Assembly: GCF_027531905.1 (NCBI RefSeq)
Contig: NZ_JAPZSU010000012.1
Location: 28,672-92,671 of the forward strand
Source of the DNA: Flavobacterium sp.
GTDB lineage: Bacteria; Bacteroidota; Bacteroidia; Flavobacteriales; Flavobacteriaceae
Length of the DNA stretch: 64,000 bases
Reading direction: 5' to 3'
In this document: positions 29,132 through 38,550 of the stretch, piece by piece
How the letters are laid out: every line of letters starts with the position of its first letter
Numbering within the stretch: the first letter of the stretch is position 1
Notes under the pieces: generated by a model
What the model was told of the DNA's origin: nothing
The model's input: only the letters and a program-made list of their open reading frames with translations
Database searches by the model: none
Translations under genes and position numbers: made by a program

Positions 29132-31318
29132 ATGAAAAATATCTATATAATTCTAATCGTGTTAGTATACCAATTTGCGATTGGTCAACAACAAGAATTA
29201 CAACGCGCTAACGTTTTGTTTAATAAAACCTATTACAGTGCCGCAATTCCTTTATTTGAAGAAATAAACAAAAAAAGACCAACGAATGAAGTGATTCAGA
29301 AATTGGGAGATTGTTATTATTATACGAATCAGTATGATAAAGCACAAAGACAATATGCTCTTTTATCGAAAAAGAATGCTTTAACGGAAGAGTTTTATTT
29401 TAGACATGCACAAACATTAAAAGCTATTGGAAAATACGATGATGCCATTACTTTATTACGCCAATATTATACCGATGCCAATGATGCTACTGCCATTGAA
29501 AAATTAGAAGAAGGTATTAAACAGCTAAAAAACATAACCGCAATAGGCGACAGATTTGTAATTCAGAATTTGGCGCTAAATACCATGAATTCTGAGTTCG
29601 GTGGTGTGGTTTGGAACGATAATTTAGTATTTGCTGCGGTTAAATTAAAACCAAACCTTTTTGACAAAACTTATAAATGGAATAATGAATCCTATCTAAA
29701 TTTGGTGAGCATTCCATTGGCTGACGTCAATTCAAAAGACACTTTAGTGAATTATTTTTCAAAAGATTTAAAATCAGCCTTGCATGAATCGAATGCTGTA
29801 TTTACGAATGATGGTAAAACAATGTATTTTACTAGAAACAATTCAAAAAACGGAAAGAGAGTTAAAAACAGTGCTAAGGTTTCGAATATTCAAATTTTTA
29901 GGGCTGATTTTGTAAATAATAAATGGACCAATATTCAATCTTTACCGTTCAATAGTCCTGAGTATTCCGTAGAGCATCCAGCGCTGAGTCCAGATAATAA
30001 AACCTTGTATTTTGCTTCAGATATGCCAGGGACTTTGGGATCCTTAGACATTTTTAGCGTGACTATTGAAGGCACAAGTTATGGAAAACCAGTGAATCTT
30101 GGGAAACAAATAAACACTGTTAAGAGAGAACAATTTCCATTTGTTTCCAATGACAATAAATTATATTTTTCTTCGAATGGACATGAAGGATATGGTGGTT
30201 TAGATATTTTTGTTTCTGATTTAGGCGCTACTTTATTAAAAGCTTCGAACGTTGGGCTACCAGTCAATTCTGGTTATGACGATTTTGCTTTTTACATTAA
30301 TTCAGATTCAAAAGAAGGCTTTTTTAGTTCGGATAGACCCGGCGGAAAAGGAAAAGATGATATATACGCTTTAAAAGAAACCAAAGAGTTACTGATTGAG
30401 AATTGCAAACAGTATATTGCAGGAACGATCACTGATACAGATTCACATCTCGCACTCGATAAGGCACTCGTAGTGCTAAAAAATGGGAGCAACCATGAAT
30501 TGGAAAGAGTGATTACCTCGATAGATGGAAAGTTCCATTTTGCAATTGAATGTGAATCTAAGTATTCAATAAGCGTTACCAAAGAAAACTATACTGAAAA
30601 CTCTAGAAATTTATCAAGCACTGCGGAAAGAAATATGAGCAATGATGGATCTATGACTATTCGTTCTTTGGAAGCAATCAAAAAAGAGCAACAATTTATT
30701 CTTGACCAAAAAAAGGCGAATGATTTATTAATCGCCCAACAATTGAAAGCGGCTGAACTAGTTGCCTTGGCAAAAAAGAAAAAAGAAGAGGCTATAGCAC
30801 TCGAAAATAAAAAGAAGGAAGATTTGGCAGCCCTTTCTCAACTGAAAAAGGACAAAGAATTAGCTGATAAAAAAGCTGCTGAACTTGCAATTGCTAAGAA
30901 AAAAGAAAAAATGGCCACTATTATTGCAGCAGAAAAAGATGTGGTAAAAGAAAAAGATAGATTAATGATCAAAACTGATCCAATATATTTTGATTATACT
31001 ATGTGGTATATACGAAAAGAATCAAAAAAAATATTGAATCGTGTGGTTGAATTAATGAAGAAATATCCAGAAATGGTAGTAGAGATTGGTTCGCATACTG
31101 ATAATCGTGGGAACCAGATATTTAATGCTGAGCTTTCTCAAAAAAGAGCTGATGCTACCAAAGCGTACATAATAGAACAAGGAATTTCTAAAAATAGAAT
31201 TACGGCAAAAGGCTATGGTGAATCGGTTCCTATAGTGAAATGCATCCCTGAAGATTCATGTGATGAGGAACAACATGAACTGAATCGAAGAAGTGAATTT
31301 GTGATTAAAAACTTATGA
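29132..31318 (+). CDS. OmpA family protein with TPR and PD40/WD40 repeats (PorE/SprE-like)
   Basis: Signal peptide, TPR-like N-terminus, PD40 (LSPDNKTLYFASDMPG), OmpA domain VEIGSHTDNRGNQIFNAELSQKRADATKAYI. Confidence 0.9.
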   Translation: MKNIYIILIVLVYQFAIGQQQELQRANVLFNKTYYSAAIPLFEEINKKRPTNEVIQKLGDCYYYTNQYDKAQRQYALLSKKNALTEEFYFRHAQTLKAIGKYDDAITLLRQYYTDANDATAIEKLEEGIKQLKNITAIGDRFVIQNLALNTMNSEFGGVVWNDNLVFAAVKLKPNLFDKTYKWNNESYLNLVSIPLADVNSKDTLVNYFSKDLKSALHESNAVFTNDGKTMYFTRNNSKNGKRVKNSAKVSNIQIFRADFVNNKWTNIQSLPFNSPEYSVEHPALSPDNKTLYFASDMPGTLGSLDIFSVTIEGTSYGKPVNLGKQINTVKREQFPFVSNDNKLYFSSNGHEGYGGLDIFVSDLGATLLKASNVGLPVNSGYDDFAFYINSDSKEGFFSSDRPGGKGKDDIYALKETKELLIENCKQYIAGTITDTDSHLALDKALVVLKNGSNHELERVITSIDGKFHFAIECESKYSISVTKENYTENSRNLSSTAERNMSNDGSMTIRSLEAIKKEQQFILDQKKANDLLIAQQLKAAELVALAKKKKEEAIALENKKKEDLAALSQLKKDKELADKKAAELAIAKKKEKMATIIAAEKDVVKEKDRLMIKTDPIYFDYTMWYIRKESKKILNRVVELMKKYPEMVVEIGSHTDNRGNQIFNAELSQKRADATKAYIIEQGISKNRITAKGYGESVPIVKCIPEDSCDEEQHELNRRSEFVIKNL

Positions 31319-31403
31319 TAAATGTTTAGCTTCCAATTCGTTTGTAATGAATTTGGATTTTGTCTTTATATCTTTATAAGTTGCTGCAAAATTTTGAGGC
31401 TGT

Positions 31404-32048
31404 TTAGATGAAAACAATTCTGTTTTTTATAGCATAAAGGACTAATCCAATTCTAGTTTTAATTTCTAATTTTTCAAATAGGGATTCTCTGTAGCCATCG
31501 ATTGTCTTTGGGCTAAGGCACATTTCGTTAGCAATTTCCTTGTATGTTTTTTCGCTACATGCTAATTTAATAAAAATGAGTTCTTTTTCTTTTAAGGTGA
31601 TTTTTTTACTGTCACTATCAATTTTATTAATCAAAATAGAGGAAACCAACTCTGTAAAATAATAGCCCTTTTCGATTACCGCAATAATTGCTTCTTGAAA
31701 GATTTTTGGACTGGTATCCTTTAGTAAATATCCTTTGGCTCCATTGGTTATCATTTTTATGATGGTTTCATCGTCATTTTTTACTGAGAGCGCTATAACG
31801 TTCAGGTTGGGCTGGTTTTCCTTTATCCATTTAATGGTGCTTAACCCATCTAAAATAGGCATATTCACATCCAAAAGGACCAAATCGACAATGGTATCGG
31901 GGTTTTCCTGAAGATGATGGATAAATTCTTTACCATTCTCAAAGCTGTTTACCACTTCAAAATCATCAAAACTATTGATTAAGAGTTTTAAAGATTGAGA
32001 AAAGAGGAGATGATCATCTACTATGATTATTTTATTGGTAGTCTTCAT
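31404..32048 (-). CDS. LuxR/NarL-type response regulator
   Basis: Receiver (IIVDDHLLFSQSL, LLDVNMPILDGL) and HTH (ACSEKTYKEIANEMCLSPKTIDGYRESLFEKL). Confidence 0.92.
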   Translation of the reverse strand: MKTTNKIIIVDDHLLFSQSLKLLINSFDDFEVVNSFENGKEFIHHLQENPDTIVDLVLLDVNMPILDGLSTIKWIKENQPNLNVIALSVKNDDETIIKMITNGAKGYLLKDTSPKIFQEAIIAVIEKGYYFTELVSSILINKIDSDSKKITLKEKELIFIKLACSEKTYKEIANEMCLSPKTIDGYRESLFEKLEIKTRIGLVLYAIKNRIVFI

Positions 32049-32826
32049 GATTTGGGGATAAAGGATATATTAACTTAATTGAGGTGCCCTTATTGTTGGA
32101 ATTTATATCTATTGATGCGCCAATAAGCTGGGCTCTTAGTTTCATATTGTTCAATCCAGAACCGGTATATAATTCATTGGTATTGTATCCAATTCCGAAA
32201 TCTGTTAAGGTTAACAGGAAATAATCTTTTGAAGTTTGAATGGTGATTTCAAAAGTTTCACTGTGCGAATGTTTTAAACTGTTGTGAATGGCTTCTTGAA
32301 AAATCCGGTAAATAAATAATTCGTGCTCGAAATCTATCGGTGGTGAAAGACCATCCCAGTTCAAGATGCACTTGATTTTTTTTAACTTTTTAATTTTATC
32401 TAAGTCTAATTGAATCGCCTCAATAAAATTGTATTGTAAGGTATTTTCTTTGTTTATTATTGTTGATAAAATTCTAATTTCATCTAATGCGTTGGCGATA
32501 AGGTCTTTTAAGTCAATAAGATCTTTGGGTTTGACAATCTTTTTTTCATTATGTAGAAATAAGTTGAGTTGCATTATGGCCACAGATAAAATTTGACCAA
32601 TATTGTCATGAAGTTCTTTGCTAATTTCGGATAAGGTTTGATCTTTGATTTCTATCCTTGTTTTTACTAGTTCGGATTGAAAGTAATGTTCGGACTTCAT
32701 TTGTTCAATCAAAAAAGAATTCTTTTTCTTTGAAAAATAGAAGAACAAAGTCAGTAGTATTACAATTAAAGTAAAGAATACTATACTTAGTGAAATAATT
32801 AATAGTTGTATCTCTTTTCGCTCCAT
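32032..32826 (-). CDS. Sensor histidine kinase (HisKA_3/NarX type)
   Basis: SKELHDNIGQILSVAIMQLNLF H-box, TDFGIGYNTNELYTGSGLNNMKLRAQLIGA ATPase box, one N-terminal TM. Confidence 0.9.
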   Translation of the reverse strand: MERKEIQLLIISLSIVFFTLIVILLTLFFYFSKKKNSFLIEQMKSEHYFQSELVKTRIEIKDQTLSEISKELHDNIGQILSVAIMQLNLFLHNEKKIVKPKDLIDLKDLIANALDEIRILSTIINKENTLQYNFIEAIQLDLDKIKKLKKIKCILNWDGLSPPIDFEHELFIYRIFQEAIHNSLKHSHSETFEITIQTSKDYFLLTLTDFGIGYNTNELYTGSGLNNMKLRAQLIGASIDINSNNKGTSIKLIYPLSPNHEDYQ

Positions 32827-33446
32827 AAAAATCCAATGATAAAACAGCTGTTCATTAATAGATTCAATATAAAAAGCACTAGGCTAAATATTGATTCATC
32901 ATTTTTTATTAAAAACCATTTTATGGCCAGCATAAAAGGTAGGAAAGGGACGTGAAAAAGTAAAATTCCAAGGATAAACCAAAAGTAAATGGATTTCTTG
33001 AAATTAAGTATTTTTTCGGAATTAAATATTTCTACGAAGTAACAACACGATAAAAGCAAAACAAAAATGACTCCAAGAGCAAAACTATTGGTGAACACCG
33101 TATCGTTTTGGTACTGAAAATAGTAAAGGTTAAAAAAGTAGAAAAAATAAAAGGTGATTAAGAAGCTAATAGCAATCCTTTTGCATGCTAATTTTTGTAA
33201 GAGCGCATACAATAATAGGATGTAGGCGCTAAAACTAGCGAGCATATAGAAATTATAAACTGGAAAATTGATTAATCCAGTCCATGAAGTAAAATACTTG
33301 CCTATAAATTCTGTTAAAAACGAGAATACAATGATATACAATACAAATTTAGCTTTATTATTAGGCAATTTATGATAGAATCGAAATCCTACTAAACTTG
33401 ATAATAAAGCTAAATAAATAATACAAAATCTTAAATCTTCAAACAT
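32799..33446 (-). CDS. Multi-TM membrane protein, putative sensor partner of the kinase
   Basis: About 6-7 hydrophobic helices; overlaps the kinase start by 28 bp. Confidence 0.65.
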   Translation of the reverse strand: MFEDLRFCIIYLALLSSLVGFRFYHKLPNNKAKFVLYIIVFSFLTEFIGKYFTSWTGLINFPVYNFYMLASFSAYILLLYALLQKLACKRIAISFLITFYFFYFFNLYYFQYQNDTVFTNSFALGVIFVLLLSCCYFVEIFNSEKILNFKKSIYFWFILGILLFHVPFLPFMLAIKWFLIKNDESIFSLVLFILNLLMNSCFIIGFLWSEKRYNY

Positions 33447-33449
33447 TTA

Positions 33450-33878
33450 TTAGATATAAGTGATTGGAGGAGGGTTACCAATGGAGCCATAGTTTAATGG
33501 CGCAATATTCAAGGAATCATCATTTTCTGCAGATTTTTCCATTTTGATGTTCTCAGTTGTTTTTTTAATTTTCTTTTTCCCAGTTGGTGCTAAAAATATA
33601 GTGGTCAATCCTGCTTTTTCAGCATAAGCTTTGTCTTCAGGATAAGCGCCAAAATGAAAACGTATTCCGTCGATTTCGCCTTTTTGCTTTTTTGCTTCAG
33701 CTTTTATATAGGCAATATAGTTTTCTAATTCCACAATAGAAAACCAAATAGCATTGGCATCTTCTTTTTTTATCGCTTCTTTAATCAAAGGATATCTGGT
33801 CTTGTTATAATTTTCATTTAGCAATTTAGCAAATTCCTTGGTAATAAGTTGTTTTGGTTTTCCTTGTTTTTGTTCCAT
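33450..33878 (-). CDS. Conserved hypothetical protein
   Basis: MEQKQGKPKQLITKEFAKLLNENYNKTRYPLIKEAIKKEDANAIWFSIVELENYIAYIKAEAKKQK; soluble; 3 bp from the membrane-protein gene. Confidence 0.65.
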   Translation of the reverse strand: MEQKQGKPKQLITKEFAKLLNENYNKTRYPLIKEAIKKEDANAIWFSIVELENYIAYIKAEAKKQKGEIDGIRFHFGAYPEDKAYAEKAGLTTIFLAPTGKKKIKKTTENIKMEKSAENDDSLNIAPLNYGSIGNPPPITYI

Positions 33879-33951
33879 AATGTTTTTTAGTTAAGGTTAA
33901 TTTATAGTAAAAGGTAACAGGACAAAACTATTTTAATTCTTGAGATAGGAC

Positions 33952-33975
33952 AAGGGGAAATTCCCCCTTTTTTTT
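33952..33975 (+). terminator. Orphan hairpin with T tract in the divergent intergenic region
   Basis: AAGGGGAAATTCCCCCTTTTTTTT; no plus-strand gene upstream. Confidence 0.5.
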
Positions 33976-34013
33976 AGGGTAAATTCAAAACGAAAAATAG
34001 GGTGTGTATGCTC

Positions 34014-34068
34014 TTTTGTGCAAACTTGTTATGACTCAACTTTGTATCAATCCATTTGGTGCACAAAA
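34014..34068. promoter_or_regulatory. Perfect 9-bp inverted repeat flanking the DUF2589 operon promoter region
   Basis: TTTTGTGCA (34014-34022) and TGCACAAAA (34060-34068). Confidence 0.5.
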
Positions 34069-34131
34069 TGGAGAGGTGGAATCTGAAAAACCTTAGTAAG
34101 AGAGTAAGAGTTAAATTTTAAAATAATAAGT

Positions 34132-34734
34132 ATGTCAAATTTAATCGCAGAATTAAATAGTTTAGATTTTAGTGTTTACATTGGTGGACCTTTGCAAGCA
34201 GCTGTTCAAGCGCAAAACGCAGCCTCTATGGCACAAGTTAATTTTATTCAATCTATTGGATTTGAAGAGGGTGCTTCTCCTACTGATCCAAAAAAATTGC
34301 GTTATGTAGATTTCAATTACAAAAAATCAGTACCTAATCCAAATTATGATCCTGATCCTACAAAAGCAAACGATCCAGGAAATACAAAATTTGATGATAA
34401 AGAGGTAGAAATTAAAGTTCCGTTTTTGACGATGTTGTCTATTCCAAGTATCAGAATTGAGGAGATGACCATTGATTTCAATGCCAAACTTACTTCTACT
34501 GAGACCAAAAGTGTTTCTAGTGAGTTTGCTGCAAGTGCTGAACTGGGTATTAACTACAAAATTGTCAATTTCAAAGCTTCTGCTTCATATAAGAGAACTT
34601 CGGTTACTGGTTCCAATGTAGAGAAAACCTATAACCTTGGGGTTCACGTTCGCGCTGTAAATGATGAAATTCCAGCTGGGTTGGATCGAATCTTAACTAT
34701 GCTAGAAGATAGCATTACGAGTGTAAACGAGTAA
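34132..34734 (+). CDS. DUF2589 domain-containing protein
   Basis: PLQAAVQAQNAASMAQVNFIQSIGF...KVPFLTMLSIPSIRIEEMTIDFNAKLTS matches the DUF2589 pattern as I remember it. Confidence 0.8.
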   Translation: MSNLIAELNSLDFSVYIGGPLQAAVQAQNAASMAQVNFIQSIGFEEGASPTDPKKLRYVDFNYKKSVPNPNYDPDPTKANDPGNTKFDDKEVEIKVPFLTMLSIPSIRIEEMTIDFNAKLTSTETKSVSSEFAASAELGINYKIVNFKASASYKRTSVTGSNVEKTYNLGVHVRAVNDEIPAGLDRILTMLEDSITSVNE

Positions 34735-34746
34735 TAATGTTAAAAT

Positions 34747-34784
34747 AGATTGGCTTTCTATTGATAAGTGATAGAAGCCAATCT
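34747..34784 (+). terminator. Intra-operon hairpin between the DUF2589 gene and the next gene
   Basis: AGATTGGCTTTCTATtgataagtGATAGAAGCCAATCT, no long T run. Confidence 0.65.
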
Positions 34785-34805
34785 ATTTAAAAAAAATCAA
34801 AAACT

Positions 34806-35510
34806 ATGATAAAATTGAATGATTACTTAGGAAGTATTGTGGCTAGTTTTACCAATGCTAAAATAATGTCTGACCTTCAAACTGTAAAATTGGCTGAAGA
34901 ATATGCAAAACACGATTATTTGAAGCATTTTTCAATTCCAAGAATGCGAATTGACGATGTTGAAATGACAATTCCAATTGCCTTAGATGAAATTGAAAAC
35001 ATCTCAAAACCTCCAGTAATTGGTTTTGATAGTCTAAAGATTAACACTTTGGTTTATAGTTTTCTATTAGAAAAAATTGGAGTCTTAAAAATCACAAAAG
35101 AGCCCTCCAGATTGTTGCAAACGGAAACAGCTAAACAAGTTGGTGTTTTAGAAAAACAAATCAAACTAGCCAATAGTCACGGTCCTGTTTCGGGTTTTTC
35201 AAAAGAAATCGTAGTCTATTTTTTAAGGATAATCGAAAAGTATGCTTTGGTGAACAAAGAGGTATTAGCCAAAATGAACATTGAGTTGCTTAGTAAAGAT
35301 TTGATTGCTGTTGTAACCAAAGAAATTACTATTAATAAAGAAGTTGAAGCTTTGGCCAATCTTAATATTGTTGTTGAAGCCAGTAAATTAAGGGAACTTA
35401 AGTCTGAAAATTTGATTTTCATTAAATTGAAAATTTCTGAAAATGGTATGGAGTGGAGTAGATCTGAAAATGCAAATGGAGAAATCGAATCAAAATTATT
35501 ACCAGAATAG
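34806..35510 (+). CDS. Hypothetical protein, possibly a distant DUF2589 relative
   Basis: KLAEEYAKHDYLKHFSIPRMRIDDVEMTIPIALDEI resembles the DUF2589 core IPSIRIEEMTIDFNAKL. Confidence 0.55.
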   Translation: MIKLNDYLGSIVASFTNAKIMSDLQTVKLAEEYAKHDYLKHFSIPRMRIDDVEMTIPIALDEIENISKPPVIGFDSLKINTLVYSFLLEKIGVLKITKEPSRLLQTETAKQVGVLEKQIKLANSHGPVSGFSKEIVVYFLRIIEKYALVNKEVLAKMNIELLSKDLIAVVTKEITINKEVEALANLNIVVEASKLRELKSENLIFIKLKISENGMEWSRSENANGEIESKLLPE

Positions 35511-35512
35511 CG

Positions 35513-36064
35513 ATGAAAAAATCAACATTGAATCTAGTTAGTGTTCTAAAAAACAATTTGTTGGAATTCCCAAAAATAACTAGAAGTCTAGAAAATAAGG
35601 ATCCGTTTTTTGTTGAGAAATTAGCAGCATGGATCCAAAAAAACGAGGAAATATTTAGCACGTATACGATTAGCGAGGTTTCTGAATTATCAGGTTTGTA
35701 TAGTAAATTGTTGATTCCAAGGTTTTCTGATACTAAAAATAGTTCTTTTAAGAAAGCGCAATTAAAAGCCGCTTCGGAGATATTATATGATTTACAAAGT
35801 TTGGTATTGACCGTTTTGAAACCCTTTGAATTGAAAGTTGAAGAATGTAGAGAATTGGTGAAACAGATAGTATTGATCATCAGTCAAGCACAAGTGGTAA
35901 AGTACGATGCTAATTTACCATTTGAAAATTTTGTAGATATCATTTGGAAATTTACCCTATCGAATGAACAATTGAAGGCAGGAGCAATAAAATTAAAAAC
36001 AATGCTAATTATGTCCGATATTCAAATGCTTATTGCAGAGGAAATTGATCTTGAAGATTTTTGA
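35513..36064 (+). CDS. Hypothetical protein co-transcribed with the DUF2589 genes
   Basis: ATG 2 nt after the previous stop; 183 aa, alpha-helical; no recognised family. Confidence 0.6.
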   Translation: MKKSTLNLVSVLKNNLLEFPKITRSLENKDPFFVEKLAAWIQKNEEIFSTYTISEVSELSGLYSKLLIPRFSDTKNSSFKKAQLKAASEILYDLQSLVLTVLKPFELKVEECRELVKQIVLIISQAQVVKYDANLPFENFVDIIWKFTLSNEQLKAGAIKLKTMLIMSDIQMLIAEEIDLEDF

Positions 36065-36134
36065 TGGTAATTTAATTTATTTTTATAGAAAAGAATGAAA
36101 AAGAAGATACTACGTTACGTTTGTAAAAGTTATA

Positions 36135-36175
36135 CAACCCCAAAATAAAAACTATTTTGGGGTTGTCTTTTTCTT
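36135..36175 (+). terminator. Terminator after the DUF2589 operon
   Basis: ACAACCCCAAAATAaaaacTATTTTGGGGTTGT then TCTTTTTC. Confidence 0.85.
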
Positions 36176-36211
36176 TACAACTTTTTTTAAGTTGCTATTA
36201 TTGGTAAAAAA

Positions 36212-36240
36212 AATGAGCCCGATATTTTCGAGCTCATTAA
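36212..36240 (-). terminator. Terminator for blaR1-like gene
   Basis: Minus strand AATGAGCTCGAAAATATCGGGCTCATTTTTTTTACC. Confidence 0.7.
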
Positions 36241-36276
36241 TATAGTACAATCGTATTCTTTAATATTTTGTTGAGA

Positions 36277-38151
36277 TTATTTTTTTTGATTTTTCTGAGT
36301 ATCAGCTTTCGCCTTTTCTATTTCTTTTTTGGCTTTTAGAATTTCTTGTTTCGCTTTTTCTATTTCGGCTTTTGCTTTTTGCATTTCAATTTTTGATAGC
36401 TCAATTTCTTTTCTAGCACGTTCCATTTCGGCTTGCATGTTTTCTCTGTCGTTGAGAGAGCGTTCTACATCAGCTTGAGCTCTTTTGATTATTTTGTTCA
36501 CATTTACCTCAGTTCTTCCATCTTTAGTTGTAATTGCGATTACGCCGTTTTTACCATCGTCTCCGTATTTTTCAATAGAGATGTCTCCTTTATATACATC
36601 CATTCTTTCGATTGATTTGGAATCTAATTTCGAAGTTAATTCTTCCATAGTGACATCCACTTTTTTCCCATTGATGTAAACTATTGGTTTTTCACCATTT
36701 TTACTATTCTTTATGGAAATTGTTTTTTTGACAACTGTGTATGGGGTGTTTGGCGATGTTGAATTATATGGCGTATGAATAGAAGGAGGTACTTTTTCGT
36801 TAGCAAATATCGAAGGAGCATCTGGTGCATCTAGTGCATCAGGAACACTTGGAGCATCTGGTGGAGTTAAATCCTCTTCGTCATCACTAAAAGAAAAAGC
36901 AAAGTTAGATTCTTCATCATCTGAAGAATTTAGTACTATTCTTTTATTGATTTTAGCATTTGGTTTGTTTTTGCCTGTGTATAATCCAATACTAGTTTTT
37001 CCATTTTTGTCTGTGCTTTTTGAAAAAGTAATAGGCTCAATTGGTTTGTCTCCACTAAATTGACTTGTTCCTTTCTTTCCCTGATTGTCATCAAATTGTA
37101 CTTTGATTCCTGTAATTTCTTGATTAGCATTACGCTTAACTTTCGAAATTTTTAGGTTAATGCCATGTTGGTCTTTCAGTAATTGTGCTTCTTGTTTTAA
37201 CTTGGCATCAGAAGTGTTTTTGTCTATGACTAAAATGATGTCTTCTGTTGTTGTTTTGGATGATGTAGTGTGTGTTACTGTTTTCTCTTGCGCCAAAACC
37301 TTAATTTGGAAAATAAATACAAAGGCGATTAAGGCTGGAAGTATCAGCGCGTACTTCCACGAATTCCATTTTTTTGATTGATTTTTGTTTAACATAACGA
37401 TTCGTTTTTTGATTAATGATTGATAAAAATGATTGGTAAGGGCAACACAATTTTCGTGTGTTGTTATTTTTAAAAGTGCCATTTGATAGGCCTTTTTGTC
37501 GCCTAGTCGTTTGGTAGCTTCGTTATCCGCAATGAATTCAAGGTTTTGAAGTATGGCTCTTTGGTACAACCAAATAAAAGGATTGAACCAAAACACGATA
37601 CTAAAAAAGCGAATAATCAAAACATCTATGGTATGGTGTTGCTCGCTGTGCACTTTTTCGTGTTCTAAAATGCTTTGTAATTCTGATGGAGAATACAAAG
37701 AAGAATTGAAAACAATCGTGTTGAAATACGAAAAAGGCGCTATTTTTTCTGGAACATCAATCAATTTGAAGTCGGCTTGTTGTTGCGCTTTGGTTTTATA
37801 CAATACTCGATTCAAACTCCAATAATCCATTCCAAATTTGATGAAGAACAAGGCAGAACCTACTATATAAATGGCAATGGCAGACAAATACCAATTTATT
37901 TCAAAGGTTTCCTCAGGCGCAACTTCCTGCATTGGCAGTTCAGAAATAGGAAAAGTGAGTGGAGTAGGGGTTACCCAAACAATTTTTGTAATGTAGAATA
38001 ACGGAAGCACCACAGCTGTTCCTAATCCAGCGAGTAAGAAAAAGCGATTGACTGTAAAGAAAGTTTCTTTTCGTAACAAGAAATAGTAAGCCAAATAAAA
38101 TAAGGCAATCAAACCGCTTGCTTTTAGTAAGTAGATATAGAGAGTTTCCAT
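36277..38151 (-). CDS. BlaR1/M56 family metallopeptidase with TonB-receptor plug-like domain
   Basis: HEKVHSEQHHTIDVLIIRFFSIVFWFNPFIW (M56); IVYINGKKVDVTMEEL...IERMDVYKGDISIEKYGDDGKNGVIAITTK plug-like; C-terminal coiled coil. Confidence 0.9.
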   Translation of the reverse strand: METLYIYLLKASGLIALFYLAYYFLLRKETFFTVNRFFLLAGLGTAVVLPLFYITKIVWVTPTPLTFPISELPMQEVAPEETFEINWYLSAIAIYIVGSALFFIKFGMDYWSLNRVLYKTKAQQQADFKLIDVPEKIAPFSYFNTIVFNSSLYSPSELQSILEHEKVHSEQHHTIDVLIIRFFSIVFWFNPFIWLYQRAILQNLEFIADNEATKRLGDKKAYQMALLKITTHENCVALTNHFYQSLIKKRIVMLNKNQSKKWNSWKYALILPALIAFVFIFQIKVLAQEKTVTHTTSSKTTTEDIILVIDKNTSDAKLKQEAQLLKDQHGINLKISKVKRNANQEITGIKVQFDDNQGKKGTSQFSGDKPIEPITFSKSTDKNGKTSIGLYTGKNKPNAKINKRIVLNSSDDEESNFAFSFSDDEEDLTPPDAPSVPDALDAPDAPSIFANEKVPPSIHTPYNSTSPNTPYTVVKKTISIKNSKNGEKPIVYINGKKVDVTMEELTSKLDSKSIERMDVYKGDISIEKYGDDGKNGVIAITTKDGRTEVNVNKIIKRAQADVERSLNDRENMQAEMERARKEIELSKIEMQKAKAEIEKAKQEILKAKKEIEKAKADTQKNQKK

Positions 38152-38156
38152 AACGC

Positions 38157-38513
38157 TTATTTTTGTTCAATCATCGCTAATATTTCTCGTAATTCTTCAG
38201 CAGATATTTTTTCTTCTTTCGCAAATTGCGATACCATATTCTTGTAGGAACTGCCAAAAAATGTTGCTATGGCATTCGACATGAAGTTCTTGCGATAGTC
38301 TTCAATTTTAACGACAGGAAAATATTGATGGGTGTTGCCAAAAGCGTTGTGCGACACATATCCTTTCTCTTCTAGATTTCTAACAATGGTAGAAAGGGTG
38401 TTGTAGTGGGGTTGATCTTCGGTGATTTCTGCTTGAATTTCTTTTACAAAAGCTTTTTTAAGCTTCCATAAAATGTGCATAATTTCTTCTTCTTTGTTGG
38501 TTAATTTTTGCAT
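38157..38513 (-). CDS. BlaI/MecI/CopY family transcriptional repressor
   Basis: LTNKEEEIMHILWKLKKAFVKEI, HYNTLSTIVRNLEEKGYVSH. Confidence 0.93.
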   Translation of the reverse strand: MQKLTNKEEEIMHILWKLKKAFVKEIQAEITEDQPHYNTLSTIVRNLEEKGYVSHNAFGNTHQYFPVVKIEDYRKNFMSNAIATFFGSSYKNMVSQFAKEEKISAEELREILAMIEQK

Positions 38514-38550
38514 CTCGATTAAGTTTGATGTATTGACAAAACAAACCTAC

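Noticed and set aside
35422-35880. Minus-strand 152-aa ORF across two plus-strand genes
   Set aside because: Spans the boundary of two co-directional genes with good start/stop coupling; composition typical of antisense AT-rich frames.
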